Shown here: positions 8,021 through 15,185 of the stretch, in pieces
How the letters are laid out: each line of letters starts with the position of its first letter
How positions within the stretch are numbered: the stretch's first letter is position 1
Source of the DNA: Streptomyces kronopolitis
GTDB taxonomy: Bacteria > Actinomycetota > Actinomycetes > Streptomycetales > Streptomycetaceae
Assembly: GCF_014646275.1 (NCBI RefSeq)
Contig: NZ_BMND01000030.1
Coordinates: 24,968-88,967, forward strand
Direction: 5' to 3'
Length of the DNA stretch: 64,000 nucleotides
The notes under the pieces: generated by a model
Database searches by the model: none
The model's input: the letters and a program-made list of their open reading frames with translations, nothing else
What the model was told of the DNA's origin: nothing
Made by a program: the position numbers and the translations under genes

Positions 8021-8308
8021 GTGAGTAGCCCCAAGTTCGCCACGCTCCGCTACACCGCTCTTCGCATCGGCCTCTTCGTCGTCTCGTTCGCCGTGGTGTG
8101 GGGGCTGGCCTACGTCCACGTCATCCCGCTGGCCGTCGGCGCGTCCAACACCGTCTGGCTGCTGCTGCTCGCCATCGTGATCTCCGCGCCGCTCAGCTTC
8201 GTGCTGCTGCGCAAGCAGCGCGACGCGATGTCCGAGCAGATCGTCGCCAAGGTCGACCGCCAGCGCGAGCGGCTCGCGGCCCACGCCGGCCAGGAGGACG
8301 GGGCGTAA
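8021..8308 (+). CDS. DUF4229 small membrane protein
   Basis: A 95-residue protein with two membrane segments (LRIGLFVVSFAVVWGLAYVH and SNTVWLLLLAIVISAPLSFV) and a charged cytosolic tail (LLRKQRDAMSEQIVAKVDRQ), the layout of DUF4229. The start GTG at 8021 follows a GAGGAGAAGG site. In many actinobacteria members of this family sit near menaquinone genes; here it is in the mqn neighbourhood but in its own unit, closed by the strong hairpin at 8351-8400. The function of the family is unknown. Confidence 0.85.
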   Translation: MSSPKFATLRYTALRIGLFVVSFAVVWGLAYVHVIPLAVGASNTVWLLLLAIVISAPLSFVLLRKQRDAMSEQIVAKVDRQRERLAAHAGQEDGA

Positions 8309-8350
8309 GAGCCCGGTCCCTGTGTAAGACACCTCACAGCCGTACCACCA

Positions 8351-8400
8351 CGACAGGCGCCCGCTGCCATGGGCTTTGCTCCATGGCCGGGCGCCTGTCG
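8351..8400. terminator. Very strong two-part hairpin terminator
   Basis: CGACAGGCGCCCG (8351-8363) pairs with CGGGCGCCTGTCG (8388-8400), and the inner GCCATGG (8366-8372) pairs with CCATGGC (8381-8387), leaving a 2-nt bulge and a short loop. It closes the DUF4229 unit and insulates the leader/symporter promoter downstream. A short T-containing tail (CGTTTCTG) follows. Confidence 0.8.
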
Positions 8401-8453
8401 CGTTTCTGACGGGTTGTCCGATGCCGCGGGCCCACCGGAAGTAAAAGATTCTC

Positions 8454-8484
8454 TTTGAGTTCCTCAAAGTTCAAGTGTTAATGT
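8454..8484 (+). promoter_or_regulatory. Promoter with overlapping perfect operator for the leader peptide/symporter
   Basis: A perfect inverted repeat TTTGAGttcCTCAAA (8454-8468) overlaps a -35-like TTGAGT (8455-8460). A -10-like TTAATG/TAATGT lies at 8478-8484, about 8 nt ahead of the leader ATG at 8492, so transcription would start at or near that ATG. The local base composition is unusually AT-rich. The placement over the -35 element is that of a repressor operator; the regulator is unknown. Confidence 0.6.
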
Positions 8485-8491
8485 ACGTGTC

Positions 8492-8596
8492 ATGAAGACC
8501 GCAGCCGCGCCCCCGTCCCCCAGGAGCATTCCGCTCGTGGCGCGCCTGCATGTCGATCTCTGCCGCTGTCTGTCCGCGGCCTGTTGCCGCCGCTGA
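8492..8596 (+). CDS. Cys-rich leader peptide (34 aa), probably leaderless
   Basis: A short reading frame from ATG 8492 to TGA 8594-8596. It encodes a 34-residue peptide with the segment LVARLHVDLCRCLSAACCRR. Four of its last eleven residues are Cys (C24, C26, C31, C32). The R-x-HVDLxRxxSAxC pattern resembles the putative leader peptides described ahead of sulfur and transporter genes in Streptomyces. Leaderless short reading frames rich in Cys codons are known cysteine-responsive attenuators in mycobacteria. The frame ends 145 nt before the symporter, and the gap holds several hairpins. It likely senses Cys-tRNA supply; this is inference from codon content and position. Confidence 0.65.
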   Translation: MKTAAAPPSPRSIPLVARLHVDLCRCLSAACCRR

Positions 8597-8603
8597 CCGT
8601 TTC

Positions 8604-8668
8604 CTCCGGCGGCCGGAGATCCCCCTCGCCCTCCGGGCGGGAGGCCCCCTGCTTCGAGCTCTCTCGAA
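8604..8668 (+). promoter_or_regulatory. Structured spacer between leader peptide and symporter (candidate attenuator)
   Basis: Hairpin CTCCGG-cgg-CCGGAG (8604-8618) starts 8 nt after the leader stop. A G/C-rich partial dyad follows at about 8624-8644, then TTCGAG-ctct-CTCGAA (8653-8668), a perfect 6-bp stem. No poly-T tract is seen, so Rho-dependent or translational control is as likely as intrinsic termination. Confidence 0.4.
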
Positions 8669-8741
8669 CCGCTCCGCGGCCGCTCACCCCTGGCGCCCCG
8701 CGCCGCCTTCCCGTGCCTGACCTGTCCCCGGAGTGTGTCCG

Positions 8742-10106
8742 TTGTCCACGTCTGCCGAGAACGCCGAGTCCTCACCGGCGCCTCAGACCCCCAAGTCCTC
8801 CCGCATACCCAAGGTCCCGTTCTGGGCCCAGATCCTGGGCGGCCTCGTCCTGGGCGTCGTGCTCGGCGGGATCGCCAAGAACGGTGACATCGGCTGGCTC
8901 ACCGCCACGCTCCAGCACGTCGGCGACCTCTTCGTCCAGCTGCTGAAGCTGGCCGTGGCGCCGCTGGTCTTCTTCGCGATCCTGGTGTCGATCACCAATC
9001 TGCGCCAGGTCAACAACGCCGCCCGGCTGGCCACCCGCACCCTGCTGTGGTTCATGGTCACCTCGCTGATCGCGGTCGCGATAGGCCTGGCCATCGGCCT
9101 GCTCACCCACCCCGGCGCGGGCACCGGCCTGACCCCCAAGGACGGCAAGCTGCCCGATCACGCGGGCTCCTGGATCGACTTCCTGACCGGCATCGTCCCC
9201 ACCGACATCATCACGCCGTTCACCGAGCTGAACGTCCTGCAGATCGTCTTCATGGCGGCCGTCGCCGGCATCGCGGCCCTCCAGCTCGGCGAAAAGGCCG
9301 AGCCGGTCCTCACGATCAGCCGCTCGGTCCTGGAACTCCTCCAGAAGGCCCTGTGGTGGGTCATCCGCCTCGCCCCGCTCGGCACCGTCGGCCTCATCGG
9401 CAACGCCATCGCGACGTACGGCTGGAACCTCATCGGCAAGTACGCGACCTTCACCGTCGACATCTACGTCGGCTGCGCGCTCGTGCTCTTCGGCGTCTAC
9501 CCGCTGCTGCTGTCGACCGTCGCCAAGGTCAACCCGCTGCAGTTCTTCCGCGGCGCCTGGCCGGCCATCCAGCTGGCCTTCGTCTCCCGCTCGTCGGTCG
9601 GCACCATGCCGGTCACCCAGCAGGTCACCGAGCGCCTCGGAGTGCCGCGCGAGTACGCCTCCTTCGCCGTGCCGTTCGGCTCGACGACCAAGATGGACGG
9701 CTGCGCCTCGATCTACCCGGCGATCGCCGCGATCTTCATCGCCCAGATCTTCGACGTCCACCTGGGCCTCGGCGACTACGTCCTGATCGCCTTCGTCTCC
9801 GTCATCGGCTCCGCCGCCACCGCCGGCCTGACCGGCGCCACGGTCATGCTGACGCTGACCCTCTCCACGCTGGGCCTGCCCCTGGAGGGCGTCGGCCTGC
9901 TGATGGCCATCGACCCGATCCTGGACATGATGCGCACGGCCACCAACGTCGCCGGCCAGTCGGTCATCCCGATCCTGGTCTCCGCCAGGGAGAACATCCT
10001 GGACCGCGACGCGTACCGGGGGGCGACGAGCATCACGCCGCCCGCGGCCGACGCCGTGCGCACGGAGCAGACGGCGCCGCTCGCGGACCCGGTGGCCGCC
10101 GCCTAG
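8742..10106 (+). CDS. Dicarboxylate/amino acid:cation symporter (SDF family)
   Basis: A 454-residue secondary transporter of the glutamate/dicarboxylate/cystine symporter family. Seen: about eight hydrophobic helices and the HP1 loop serine motif SRSSVGTMP. TM7 carries STTKMDGCASIYP in place of the usual NMDGT, and TM8 carries DPILDMMRTATNVAGQ with the substrate-contacting Asp and Arg. The TTG at 8742 is chosen as start because GGAG ends 8 nt before it; the in-frame GTG at 8733 lies inside that ribosome site. It is preceded by a Cys-codon leader and an operator, so cystine or another sulfur compound is a plausible substrate, but the TM7 change leaves this open. Confidence 0.85.
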   Translation: MSTSAENAESSPAPQTPKSSRIPKVPFWAQILGGLVLGVVLGGIAKNGDIGWLTATLQHVGDLFVQLLKLAVAPLVFFAILVSITNLRQVNNAARLATRTLLWFMVTSLIAVAIGLAIGLLTHPGAGTGLTPKDGKLPDHAGSWIDFLTGIVPTDIITPFTELNVLQIVFMAAVAGIAALQLGEKAEPVLTISRSVLELLQKALWWVIRLAPLGTVGLIGNAIATYGWNLIGKYATFTVDIYVGCALVLFGVYPLLLSTVAKVNPLQFFRGAWPAIQLAFVSRSSVGTMPVTQQVTERLGVPREYASFAVPFGSTTKMDGCASIYPAIAAIFIAQIFDVHLGLGDYVLIAFVSVIGSAATAGLTGATVMLTLTLSTLGLPLEGVGLLMAIDPILDMMRTATNVAGQSVIPILVSARENILDRDAYRGATSITPPAADAVRTEQTAPLADPVAAA

Positions 10107-10166
10107 GACCAGGCCTGCGGGCCCGTTGGTCGGCGCCGCTCCCGGCGGTCGGCCCGAAGAGAGAGT

Positions 10167-10199
10167 GCGGTGCCCCGGCCGGGTCGGCCGGGGCACCGC
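10167..10199. terminator. Bidirectional terminator between symporter and hydrolase
   Basis: GCGGTGCCCCGGCC (10167-10180) pairs perfectly with GGCCGGGGCACCGC (10186-10199) over the loop GGGTC. It lies between the stop codons of two convergent genes. Confidence 0.85.
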
Positions 10200-10217
10200 C
10201 GTGGTCCGCCGGGTCCT

Positions 10218-11096
10218 TCAGCCCGCCGCCGCTGCCGTATGGGCCAGGATCGCGGCGGTCAGGGGGTTGTGTACGGCGGGTGGGAGGGCGTGGCCCATTC
10301 CCGGGATCTCGACGAGTCGTGCGCCGCGGACGCACTGGGCGAGGTGCTGGGGGTGCGGCGGCGGGAAGACCGGTTCGGCGGGGGCGGAGATGACCAGTGT
10401 CGGTACCTCGTTCGCGGCGAGGCGGTCCGTGCGGAGCATGCCGTCCGTCGCGGCGCGGCCGTGTGCGGTGCTGGTGCGGTGGTGCCCGGTGTGGGCGATG
10501 ACGCGGCGCTCCAGCGAGCGGAACCAGTCCGCGTCGAAGGGGAGTCGGTCACCGGCGAGTACCCGCCAGTGTGTGATCCGGCGGGCCACCTCGGCCGCCT
10601 CCCCGTGCTCCTCGACCGGGCGGGACCACAGCTCCAGGACCTCGGGCGCGATGCCCGGCAGCTCCCCGGCCGGGACGGTGCTGCCGTCCGGGCGGGTGTA
10701 GGGGGTGGTGCTGAGGGCGCTGGTGCCGATGAGAGTGGCGCTGAGGCATCGGTCGGGGTGGTCCGCCAGCACCATCTGGGCCAGCATGCCGCCCAATGAC
10801 ATGCCGACGAGATGTGCCCGACCGATGCCCAGGCCGTCGAGGACCGCGCGCACATCCGTGGCCAGATCGGCGATGCGGTAGGGCCGTTCCTCGAAGGCCC
10901 ATGTGGAGCGGCCGGTGTCGCGGTGGTCGTAGCGGATGACCCGGTGGTGCTCGGCGAGCGCGTCGACCAGCGGCTCCGGCCAGCCGACGCCCGTCGCCTG
11001 GGCGCCCATGACCAGCAGCAGCGGGGGCGCGTCGGCGGGCCCGCGCTGCTCGGTCCATAAGCGGATGCCGGGGGCGGCATCGATGAATTGCTGCAC
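10218..11096 (-). CDS. Alpha/beta-fold hydrolase
   Basis: A 292-residue cytosolic hydrolase. Seen: the oxyanion region LLLVMGAQATGVGWPEP, the cap-proximal YDHRDTGRST, the nucleophile elbow GMSLGG (Ser in G-x-S-x-G), and the C-terminal GMGHALPP with the catalytic His. At the usual acid position (after strand 7) the sequence is SAPAEPVFPP, so Glu replaces the common Asp. The start is the GTG at 11094-11096, with GGAGGAG about 7 nt before it; the frame extends 81 nt further but without family sequence. It is divergent from a TetR regulator with operator-like palindromes between them, so it is the likely regulated target. Substrate unknown; the family includes esterases and lactonases. Confidence 0.85.
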   Translation of the reverse strand: MQQFIDAAPGIRLWTEQRGPADAPPLLLVMGAQATGVGWPEPLVDALAEHHRVIRYDHRDTGRSTWAFEERPYRIADLATDVRAVLDGLGIGRAHLVGMSLGGMLAQMVLADHPDRCLSATLIGTSALSTTPYTRPDGSTVPAGELPGIAPEVLELWSRPVEEHGEAAEVARRITHWRVLAGDRLPFDADWFRSLERRVIAHTGHHRTSTAHGRAATDGMLRTDRLAANEVPTLVISAPAEPVFPPPHPQHLAQCVRGARLVEIPGMGHALPPAVHNPLTAAILAHTAAAAG

Positions 11097-11133
11097 TGGA
11101 CTCTCCTCCGGGTGGGGGAAGCGATCAACGTAA

Positions 11134-11150
11134 CGAGACGTATCGTCTCG
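11134..11150. promoter_or_regulatory. Perfect palindrome ahead of the hydrolase (TetR-type operator)
   Basis: CGAGACG-tat-CGTCTCG is a perfect 17-bp dyad, 38 nt upstream of the hydrolase start and 95 nt upstream of the TetR start. It has the length and symmetry of TetR-family operators. Confidence 0.65.
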
Positions 11151-11203
11151 CGATGGTCGGGAACGCGTCAAGCGCACGAAGGGCGGGCGGCGGAGATCGT
11201 AAA

Positions 11204-11220
11204 CTTACTTTGCAGTAAAG
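11204..11220. promoter_or_regulatory. Second dyad at the TetR promoter
   Basis: TTACT-ttgc-AGTAA (11205-11218) lies in an AT-rich stretch 27 nt before the TetR start. It differs in sequence from the 11134 palindrome, so it may bind a different protein or form part of the core promoter. Confidence 0.45.
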
Positions 11221-11244
11221 GGGCGGGATGGAGGGGTATTCAGG

Positions 11245-11949
11245 GTGGGAGCTGTGAAGAGCAAGAGGGTGCCGCGCGCGGTCCGGGAGCAGCAGATGCT
11301 GGACGCCGCGGTGCTGACGTTCGCACGGCGTGGATATCGGGCGGCCTCGATGGACGAGATCGCCGAATTGGCCGGGGTGTCGAAACCGCTGGTCTATCTG
11401 TACCTGAATTCGAAGGACGACCTGTTCAGCACGGTGATCCGGCGGGAGTCGGAGTCGCTGGTGGCAGCGGTGCGGGCGGCCGTCGAGCCGGGGGAGAGCG
11501 CCGATCGCAAGCTGTGGAACGGCCTGCGGGGATTCTTCGCGTACGCCGCCGAGCACCGGGAGGGCTGGGCCGTGCTTCACCAGCAGGCCCGCACGCACGG
11601 CGAGCCGTTCGCCCGCGAAGTCGCCGTCGTGCGGGGGGAGATCGTCGCATTCGTCACGGAGTTGCTGGGTGCGGCCGCAAAGGAAGCCGGCTGCGTCGGT
11701 GAGCTGGCCGACCGGGAGGTGGCCGGGCTCGCCCATGCCCTGGTCGGCGCGGCCGAGTCGCTCGCCGAGTGGGTCAACTGCCTTTCGGAGGAGGGTACTT
11801 CGGGGGAGCTGACGCATCCATCGGCGAAGGACAGTGCGGCCACGATGATGAATGTCGTCTGGGCGGGGCTCGGCCGGATGATGGGCGGGGAGCGGTGGGC
11901 GCCGAGCGGACTCGCCGGCCAGGGGAGCCGGTCCGGCGTCGGGGGGTGA
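11245..11949 (+). CDS. TetR/AcrR family transcriptional regulator
   Basis: A 234-residue repressor-type regulator. Residues 15-62 hold the TetR helix-turn-helix (TFARRGYRAASMDEIAELAG, then VSKPLVYLYLNSKDDLFSTV). Residues 70-220 are a variable all-helical ligand-binding domain with a TetR_C-like stretch HREGWAVLHQQARTHGEPFA. The GTG at 11245 has GGAGGGG 8 nt upstream; another in-frame GTG at 11254 has poorer spacing. Divergent arrangement with the alpha/beta hydrolase and two intervening dyads suggest it controls that gene and itself. Ligand unknown. Confidence 0.9.
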   Translation: MGAVKSKRVPRAVREQQMLDAAVLTFARRGYRAASMDEIAELAGVSKPLVYLYLNSKDDLFSTVIRRESESLVAAVRAAVEPGESADRKLWNGLRGFFAYAAEHREGWAVLHQQARTHGEPFAREVAVVRGEIVAFVTELLGAAAKEAGCVGELADREVAGLAHALVGAAESLAEWVNCLSEEGTSGELTHPSAKDSAATMMNVVWAGLGRMMGGERWAPSGLAGQGSRSGVGG

Positions 11950-12647
11950 GGCGGCACGGTGCGGGGCGGCCGGCGGTGGGCCGCGCACCGGCCGGCGGCG
12001 GCTCGCCAGGAGCGACGGGGGGGCGGGGGTGCCCGGGTGCGGGCGGTGGCTGGTCCGCGTGCGGGGCCCGGGTGCGCGGCTCGTGACCGGACCCGTGGCC
12101 CGTGGGGTGAATTCGTGAAGGTGTCGCGCGGCCATTGGCCGGCTCCCGCTCCTCACATAAGTTGACCCCTACCTAATTTACCGCCGGGTCAGGAGCTGGG
12201 TCGCAGATGAGTGCCACGGATGCCCTCGCCGGGGGCGAGTCGTCCGACGGCGGCCGCTCCCTGCGTCGCCGTGTGCCCACAACTGGCCTGATGCGGTGTG
12301 GAGTTCGGGTTGCCGGTGGCCGGCGGCCCGATGGCGTCGGGTAGTGCGATGCCGATGACGGGCGGGGCCCGGGGGCCGGCTGCCGCTGTTGGTGCGGCTG
12401 TTGTTGTTGGTGTTGCTGTGGCGGCTGCCGCGTTTCGAGGGTTACCGGGCGTCGTCTCCGGACCCGTGCCGGGCGTCGTCTCCGGACGTGTGCCGGGCCG
12501 CGCCTAGGTGCACTGGGCCCGACCCCCAAGGCCTCGCGGCCCCCAGGGGCGCGCGATCCCCAGGGGCACGCGATCCCCTCGCGGCCCCCAACGGCATTGC
12601 CGCGCCCCACCCTTCCCGCACTCCACAGGCGTAACGAGGAGCCGCTC
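11950..12647. other. Roughly 700-bp stretch without a convincing gene
   Basis: No reading frame here has a recognisable family or consistent codon bias. The stretch holds a 24-bp direct repeat unit beginning CCGGGCGTCGTCTCCGGAC (two copies near 12446-12493), a TTG/GCTG low-complexity run (about 12385-12425), and repeats of GGCCCCCA and CCCCAGGGGC at 12535-12595. An AT-rich spot, TAAGTTGACCCCTACCTAA (12158-12176), partly resembles an actinobacterial iron box (13 of 19 positions). The fadD-like gene's promoter is probably near its end. Confidence 0.5.
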
Positions 12648-14597
12648 GTGTTCCACCAGGACAGTGCAGCCACCGGGTCACCCGCCGAAGGAACCCCCGC
12701 CGACCCGGCCGGCGCCCCCGCCCGCACCGTGACGGAGCCCCAGAAAACCCTGGTCGACGGCGCGGTCCGGGAGGTCTACGTCCCGCCGCTGGTCCCGCCC
12801 GTCCGTAGTGGCTCGCTCGGGGGCCTCCCCTTCACCAACGCCGCCGAGGCCCCCGCCGATGTCGTGCTCGCCCGCAAACAGCCCAGCGGCACCTGGCGCG
12901 ACATCACCGCGGCGGAGTTCGCCGTCGAGGTCCGGGCCGTCGCCAAGGGCCTGCTCGCGCACGGCCTGCGCCCCGGTGACCGGCTCGCGATCATGGCCCG
13001 TACGACCTATGAGTGGACCCTCGTCGACTTCGCCGCCTGGGCGGCCGGCCTGGTCACCGTCCCGCTCTACCCCACCTCCTCCGCCCACCAGGCGCAGTGG
13101 ATCCTGGCCGACTCCGGCGCCCGGGCCTGCGTTGTGGAGAACGTCGAGGAGGCCCGGCTGATCAGCGGCCTGCGCGGTGAACTGCCCGCGCTGGACCACC
13201 TGTGGCAGTTCAACACCGGCGCGGTCGCCCAGCTCGTCGCCGCGGGCCGTGAGGTGCCGGACGAGGCGGTCGACCAATGCCGTGCCGCCACCGGCCCGTA
13301 CGCCCTCGCCACCCTCATCTACACCTCCGGCACCACCGGCCGCCCCAAGGGCTGCGCACTCACCCACGCCAACTTCTTCGCCGAGGTCGACAACGCCGTC
13401 GAGCTGCTGCACCCGGTCTTCACCCCGGTCGGCGAGGAGCCCGCCGCCACCCTCCTCTTCCTCCCGCTCTCCCATGTCTTCGGGCGCATGGTCGCCGTCG
13501 GCTGCCTGCGCGCCCGCGTCCGGCTCGGCCACGCCCCCAGCATGCGGACCGACGACCTGCTCGCCGACCTGGCCGGCTTCCGGCCGACGTTCCTGCTGGC
13601 TATCCCGTACGTCCTGGAGAAGGTCTTCCACAGTGGCCGGGCCGCCGCGGAGAAGGCGGGCAAGGCCGCCGCCTTCGACCGGGCGGCCCGCGTCGCCCGC
13701 TCCTACGGCGAGGCCGTCGAGGCCGGCGAACACGGCACGGGCCCCGGCCCCGGCGTCGCCCTCAAGGCCGCCCGCAAGCTCTACGACCCGCTCGTCTACC
13801 GCCGCATCCGCGCCGCCCTCGGCGGCAGGGTCCGCCACGTCCTGTGCGGCGGATCCCCCCTCGGCCACCGCCTCGCCGCCTTCTACACCGGCGCCGGCAT
13901 CGAGATCTTCGAGGGCTACGGCCTGACGGAGACCACGGCCGCCACCACGCTCACGCCCCCGCTCCGGCCCCGCATGGGCACGGTCGGCTGGCCGCTGCCC
14001 GGCAGCGCGGTGCGGATCGCCGACGACGGCGAGATCCTGATCCACGGCGGACACGTCTTCTCCGGCTACTGGGACGCCGCCCTCGGCGCGGCCCGCCCCG
14101 TCACCGACCGCGGCTGGTTCGCCACGGGTGACCTCGGCTCCCTCGACGCCGACGGCTACCTCACCATCACCGGCCGCAAGAAGGAGATCATCGTGACCAC
14201 GGGCGGCAAGAACGTCGCCCCGGCGCCGCTGGAGGACCGCCTCCGCTCCCATCCGCTCGTCGGCCAGTGCATGGTCGTCGGCGACCACCGCCCCTACGTC
14301 ACGGCCCTGCTCACCCTGGATCCGGACGGCCTCGCCCACTGGCGCCAGATGCACCGGAAGCAGAGCGTGCCGCAGGAGCAACTGCTGCGTGACGAGCGCC
14401 TGCTCGACGATCTTCAGCGCGCGGTGGACGACGCCAACGCACTGGTCTCCCGCGCCGAGTCCATCCGCCGCTTCGCCGTCCTCCCGGTGGATTTCACCCC
14501 GGAGAGCGGGCATCTCACCCCGTCCCTGAAACTCCGCCGCGGCGCCGTCTCCCGTGATTTCGCCAAAGACATAGCCAGCCTTTACGAAAGCGGGTGA
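12648..14597 (+). CDS. AMP-dependent long-chain acyl-CoA synthetase (FadD-like)
   Basis: A 649-residue adenylate-forming ligase that activates a fatty acid to acyl-AMP and then acyl-CoA. Seen: the P-loop-like motif IYTSGTTGRPKGCALTH, the A5 motif EGYGLTETTAATT, the A7/A8 segment TGDLGSLDADGYLTITGRKK, and a Lys near the C-terminus (SLKLRRGAVSRDF) in the A10 position. Length and motifs match long-chain fatty-acyl-CoA ligases. The start is set at the GTG 12648, with GAGGAG 6 nt upstream; the frame runs 51 nt further without a better site. It is followed by a strong terminator (14627-14679), so it is monocistronic. Chain-length preference cannot be read from sequence. Confidence 0.9.
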   Translation: MFHQDSAATGSPAEGTPADPAGAPARTVTEPQKTLVDGAVREVYVPPLVPPVRSGSLGGLPFTNAAEAPADVVLARKQPSGTWRDITAAEFAVEVRAVAKGLLAHGLRPGDRLAIMARTTYEWTLVDFAAWAAGLVTVPLYPTSSAHQAQWILADSGARACVVENVEEARLISGLRGELPALDHLWQFNTGAVAQLVAAGREVPDEAVDQCRAATGPYALATLIYTSGTTGRPKGCALTHANFFAEVDNAVELLHPVFTPVGEEPAATLLFLPLSHVFGRMVAVGCLRARVRLGHAPSMRTDDLLADLAGFRPTFLLAIPYVLEKVFHSGRAAAEKAGKAAAFDRAARVARSYGEAVEAGEHGTGPGPGVALKAARKLYDPLVYRRIRAALGGRVRHVLCGGSPLGHRLAAFYTGAGIEIFEGYGLTETTAATTLTPPLRPRMGTVGWPLPGSAVRIADDGEILIHGGHVFSGYWDAALGAARPVTDRGWFATGDLGSLDADGYLTITGRKKEIIVTTGGKNVAPAPLEDRLRSHPLVGQCMVVGDHRPYVTALLTLDPDGLAHWRQMHRKQSVPQEQLLRDERLLDDLQRAVDDANALVSRAESIRRFAVLPVDFTPESGHLTPSLKLRRGAVSRDFAKDIASLYESG

Positions 14598-14626
14598 CCC
14601 CGCTCTGGAGGCCTCGCTCCCGACGC

Positions 14627-14679
14627 GTCAGACTGGAACCCCGTGTCACCTCTGTGGGGGAGGTGGCACGGGGTCTGAC
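14627..14679. terminator. Bidirectional terminator between fadD-like gene and zinc-ribbon genes
   Basis: ACCCCGTGTCACCTC (14638-14652) pairs with GAGGTGGCACGGGGT (14660-14674), with one G-U pair, over a 7-nt loop. Outer GTCAG/CTGAC adds five pairs after an internal loop. It lies between two convergent units. Confidence 0.8.
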
Positions 14680-14725
14680 GTGCGAGGTCGCCGCTCCTGG
14701 CGGCTCGCGCCCGCGGCGATCCGGA

Positions 14726-15037
14726 TCATCGGGGCGGCAGTGCGACCGCCGTCTGCATGTCGCAGGAATTGCACCAGAAGGCCCAGCCGTTGGCGTCCAC
14801 GGACCGCGAGCCGCAGGCCAGGCACGGGTCACCCACGAAGCTCGCCGCCACCCACGTCCCGGCCGTCGCCGCCCGGCGCCCCGCGGCGGCGCACTCGTCG
14901 GCGTAGCACGGGATGCACAGTCCGCCCTGCTGGCCGGGCAGCTTCATCGAACGTATCCCGCAGGTCGAGCACGGCAGCCGGCCGACGTACTGCGCGTCCA
15001 GGCCGACCGGCTTGCCGTTCCTTCCCGAGGTCGTCAT
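14726..15037 (-). CDS. Small double zinc-ribbon protein
   Basis: A 103-residue cytosolic protein with two treble-clef/zinc-ribbon-like modules. The first has CSTC (about residue 23), then CIPC followed by a lone Cys in YADECAAAG; the second has CLAC and CNSC near residues 73-92. The start ATG at 15035-15037 has GGGGAGG 5 nt upstream. It lies 10 nt downstream of another small zinc-ribbon gene on the same strand, so the two form a mini-operon. No catalytic domain is visible. A structural, RNA-binding or redox role is possible; function unknown. Confidence 0.75.
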   Translation of the reverse strand: MTTSGRNGKPVGLDAQYVGRLPCSTCGIRSMKLPGQQGGLCIPCYADECAAAGRRAATAGTWVAASFVGDPCLACGSRSVDANGWAFWCNSCDMQTAVALPPR

Positions 15038-15047
15038 GTCGCCTCCC

Positions 15048-15185
15048 CTAGGCCAGGACGGTGCCGGTGCCGCCGCAACCGGAGCACTGCGTCGTGACCT
15101 GGTCGCCGGCCGGCGTCTCCCAGTCCACGGTGCCTCTGCCGCCACAGTCGGGACAGGTCTTCTGCGGGGGCAACTGCTCGCTCAT
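15048..15185 (-). CDS. Small DnaJ-type zinc finger protein (45 aa)
   Basis: A 45-residue protein read from ATG 15183-15185 to TAG 15048-15050 on the minus strand. It contains two CxxCGGxG repeats (CPDCGGRGTVDWE and CSGCGGTGTVLA), the exact pattern of the DnaJ zinc-binding domain. Four Cys can bind one zinc. There is no J domain. It is 10 nt upstream of the 103-aa zinc-ribbon gene, and the two are probably cotranscribed. Too short for most gene finders. Confidence 0.75.
   Translation of the reverse strand: MSEQLPPQKTCPDCGGRGTVDWETPAGDQVTTQCSGCGGTGTVLA

Noticed and set aside
12158..12176. Iron-box-like TAAGTTGACCCCTACCTAA
   Set aside because: Only 13 of 19 positions match the actinobacterial iron-box consensus and no iron gene is adjacent.
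12173..12727. 184-codon minus-strand frame in the gap before the fadD-like gene
   Set aside because: Gln/Pro/Arg runs arise from simple DNA repeats; no ribosome site and no family similarity.
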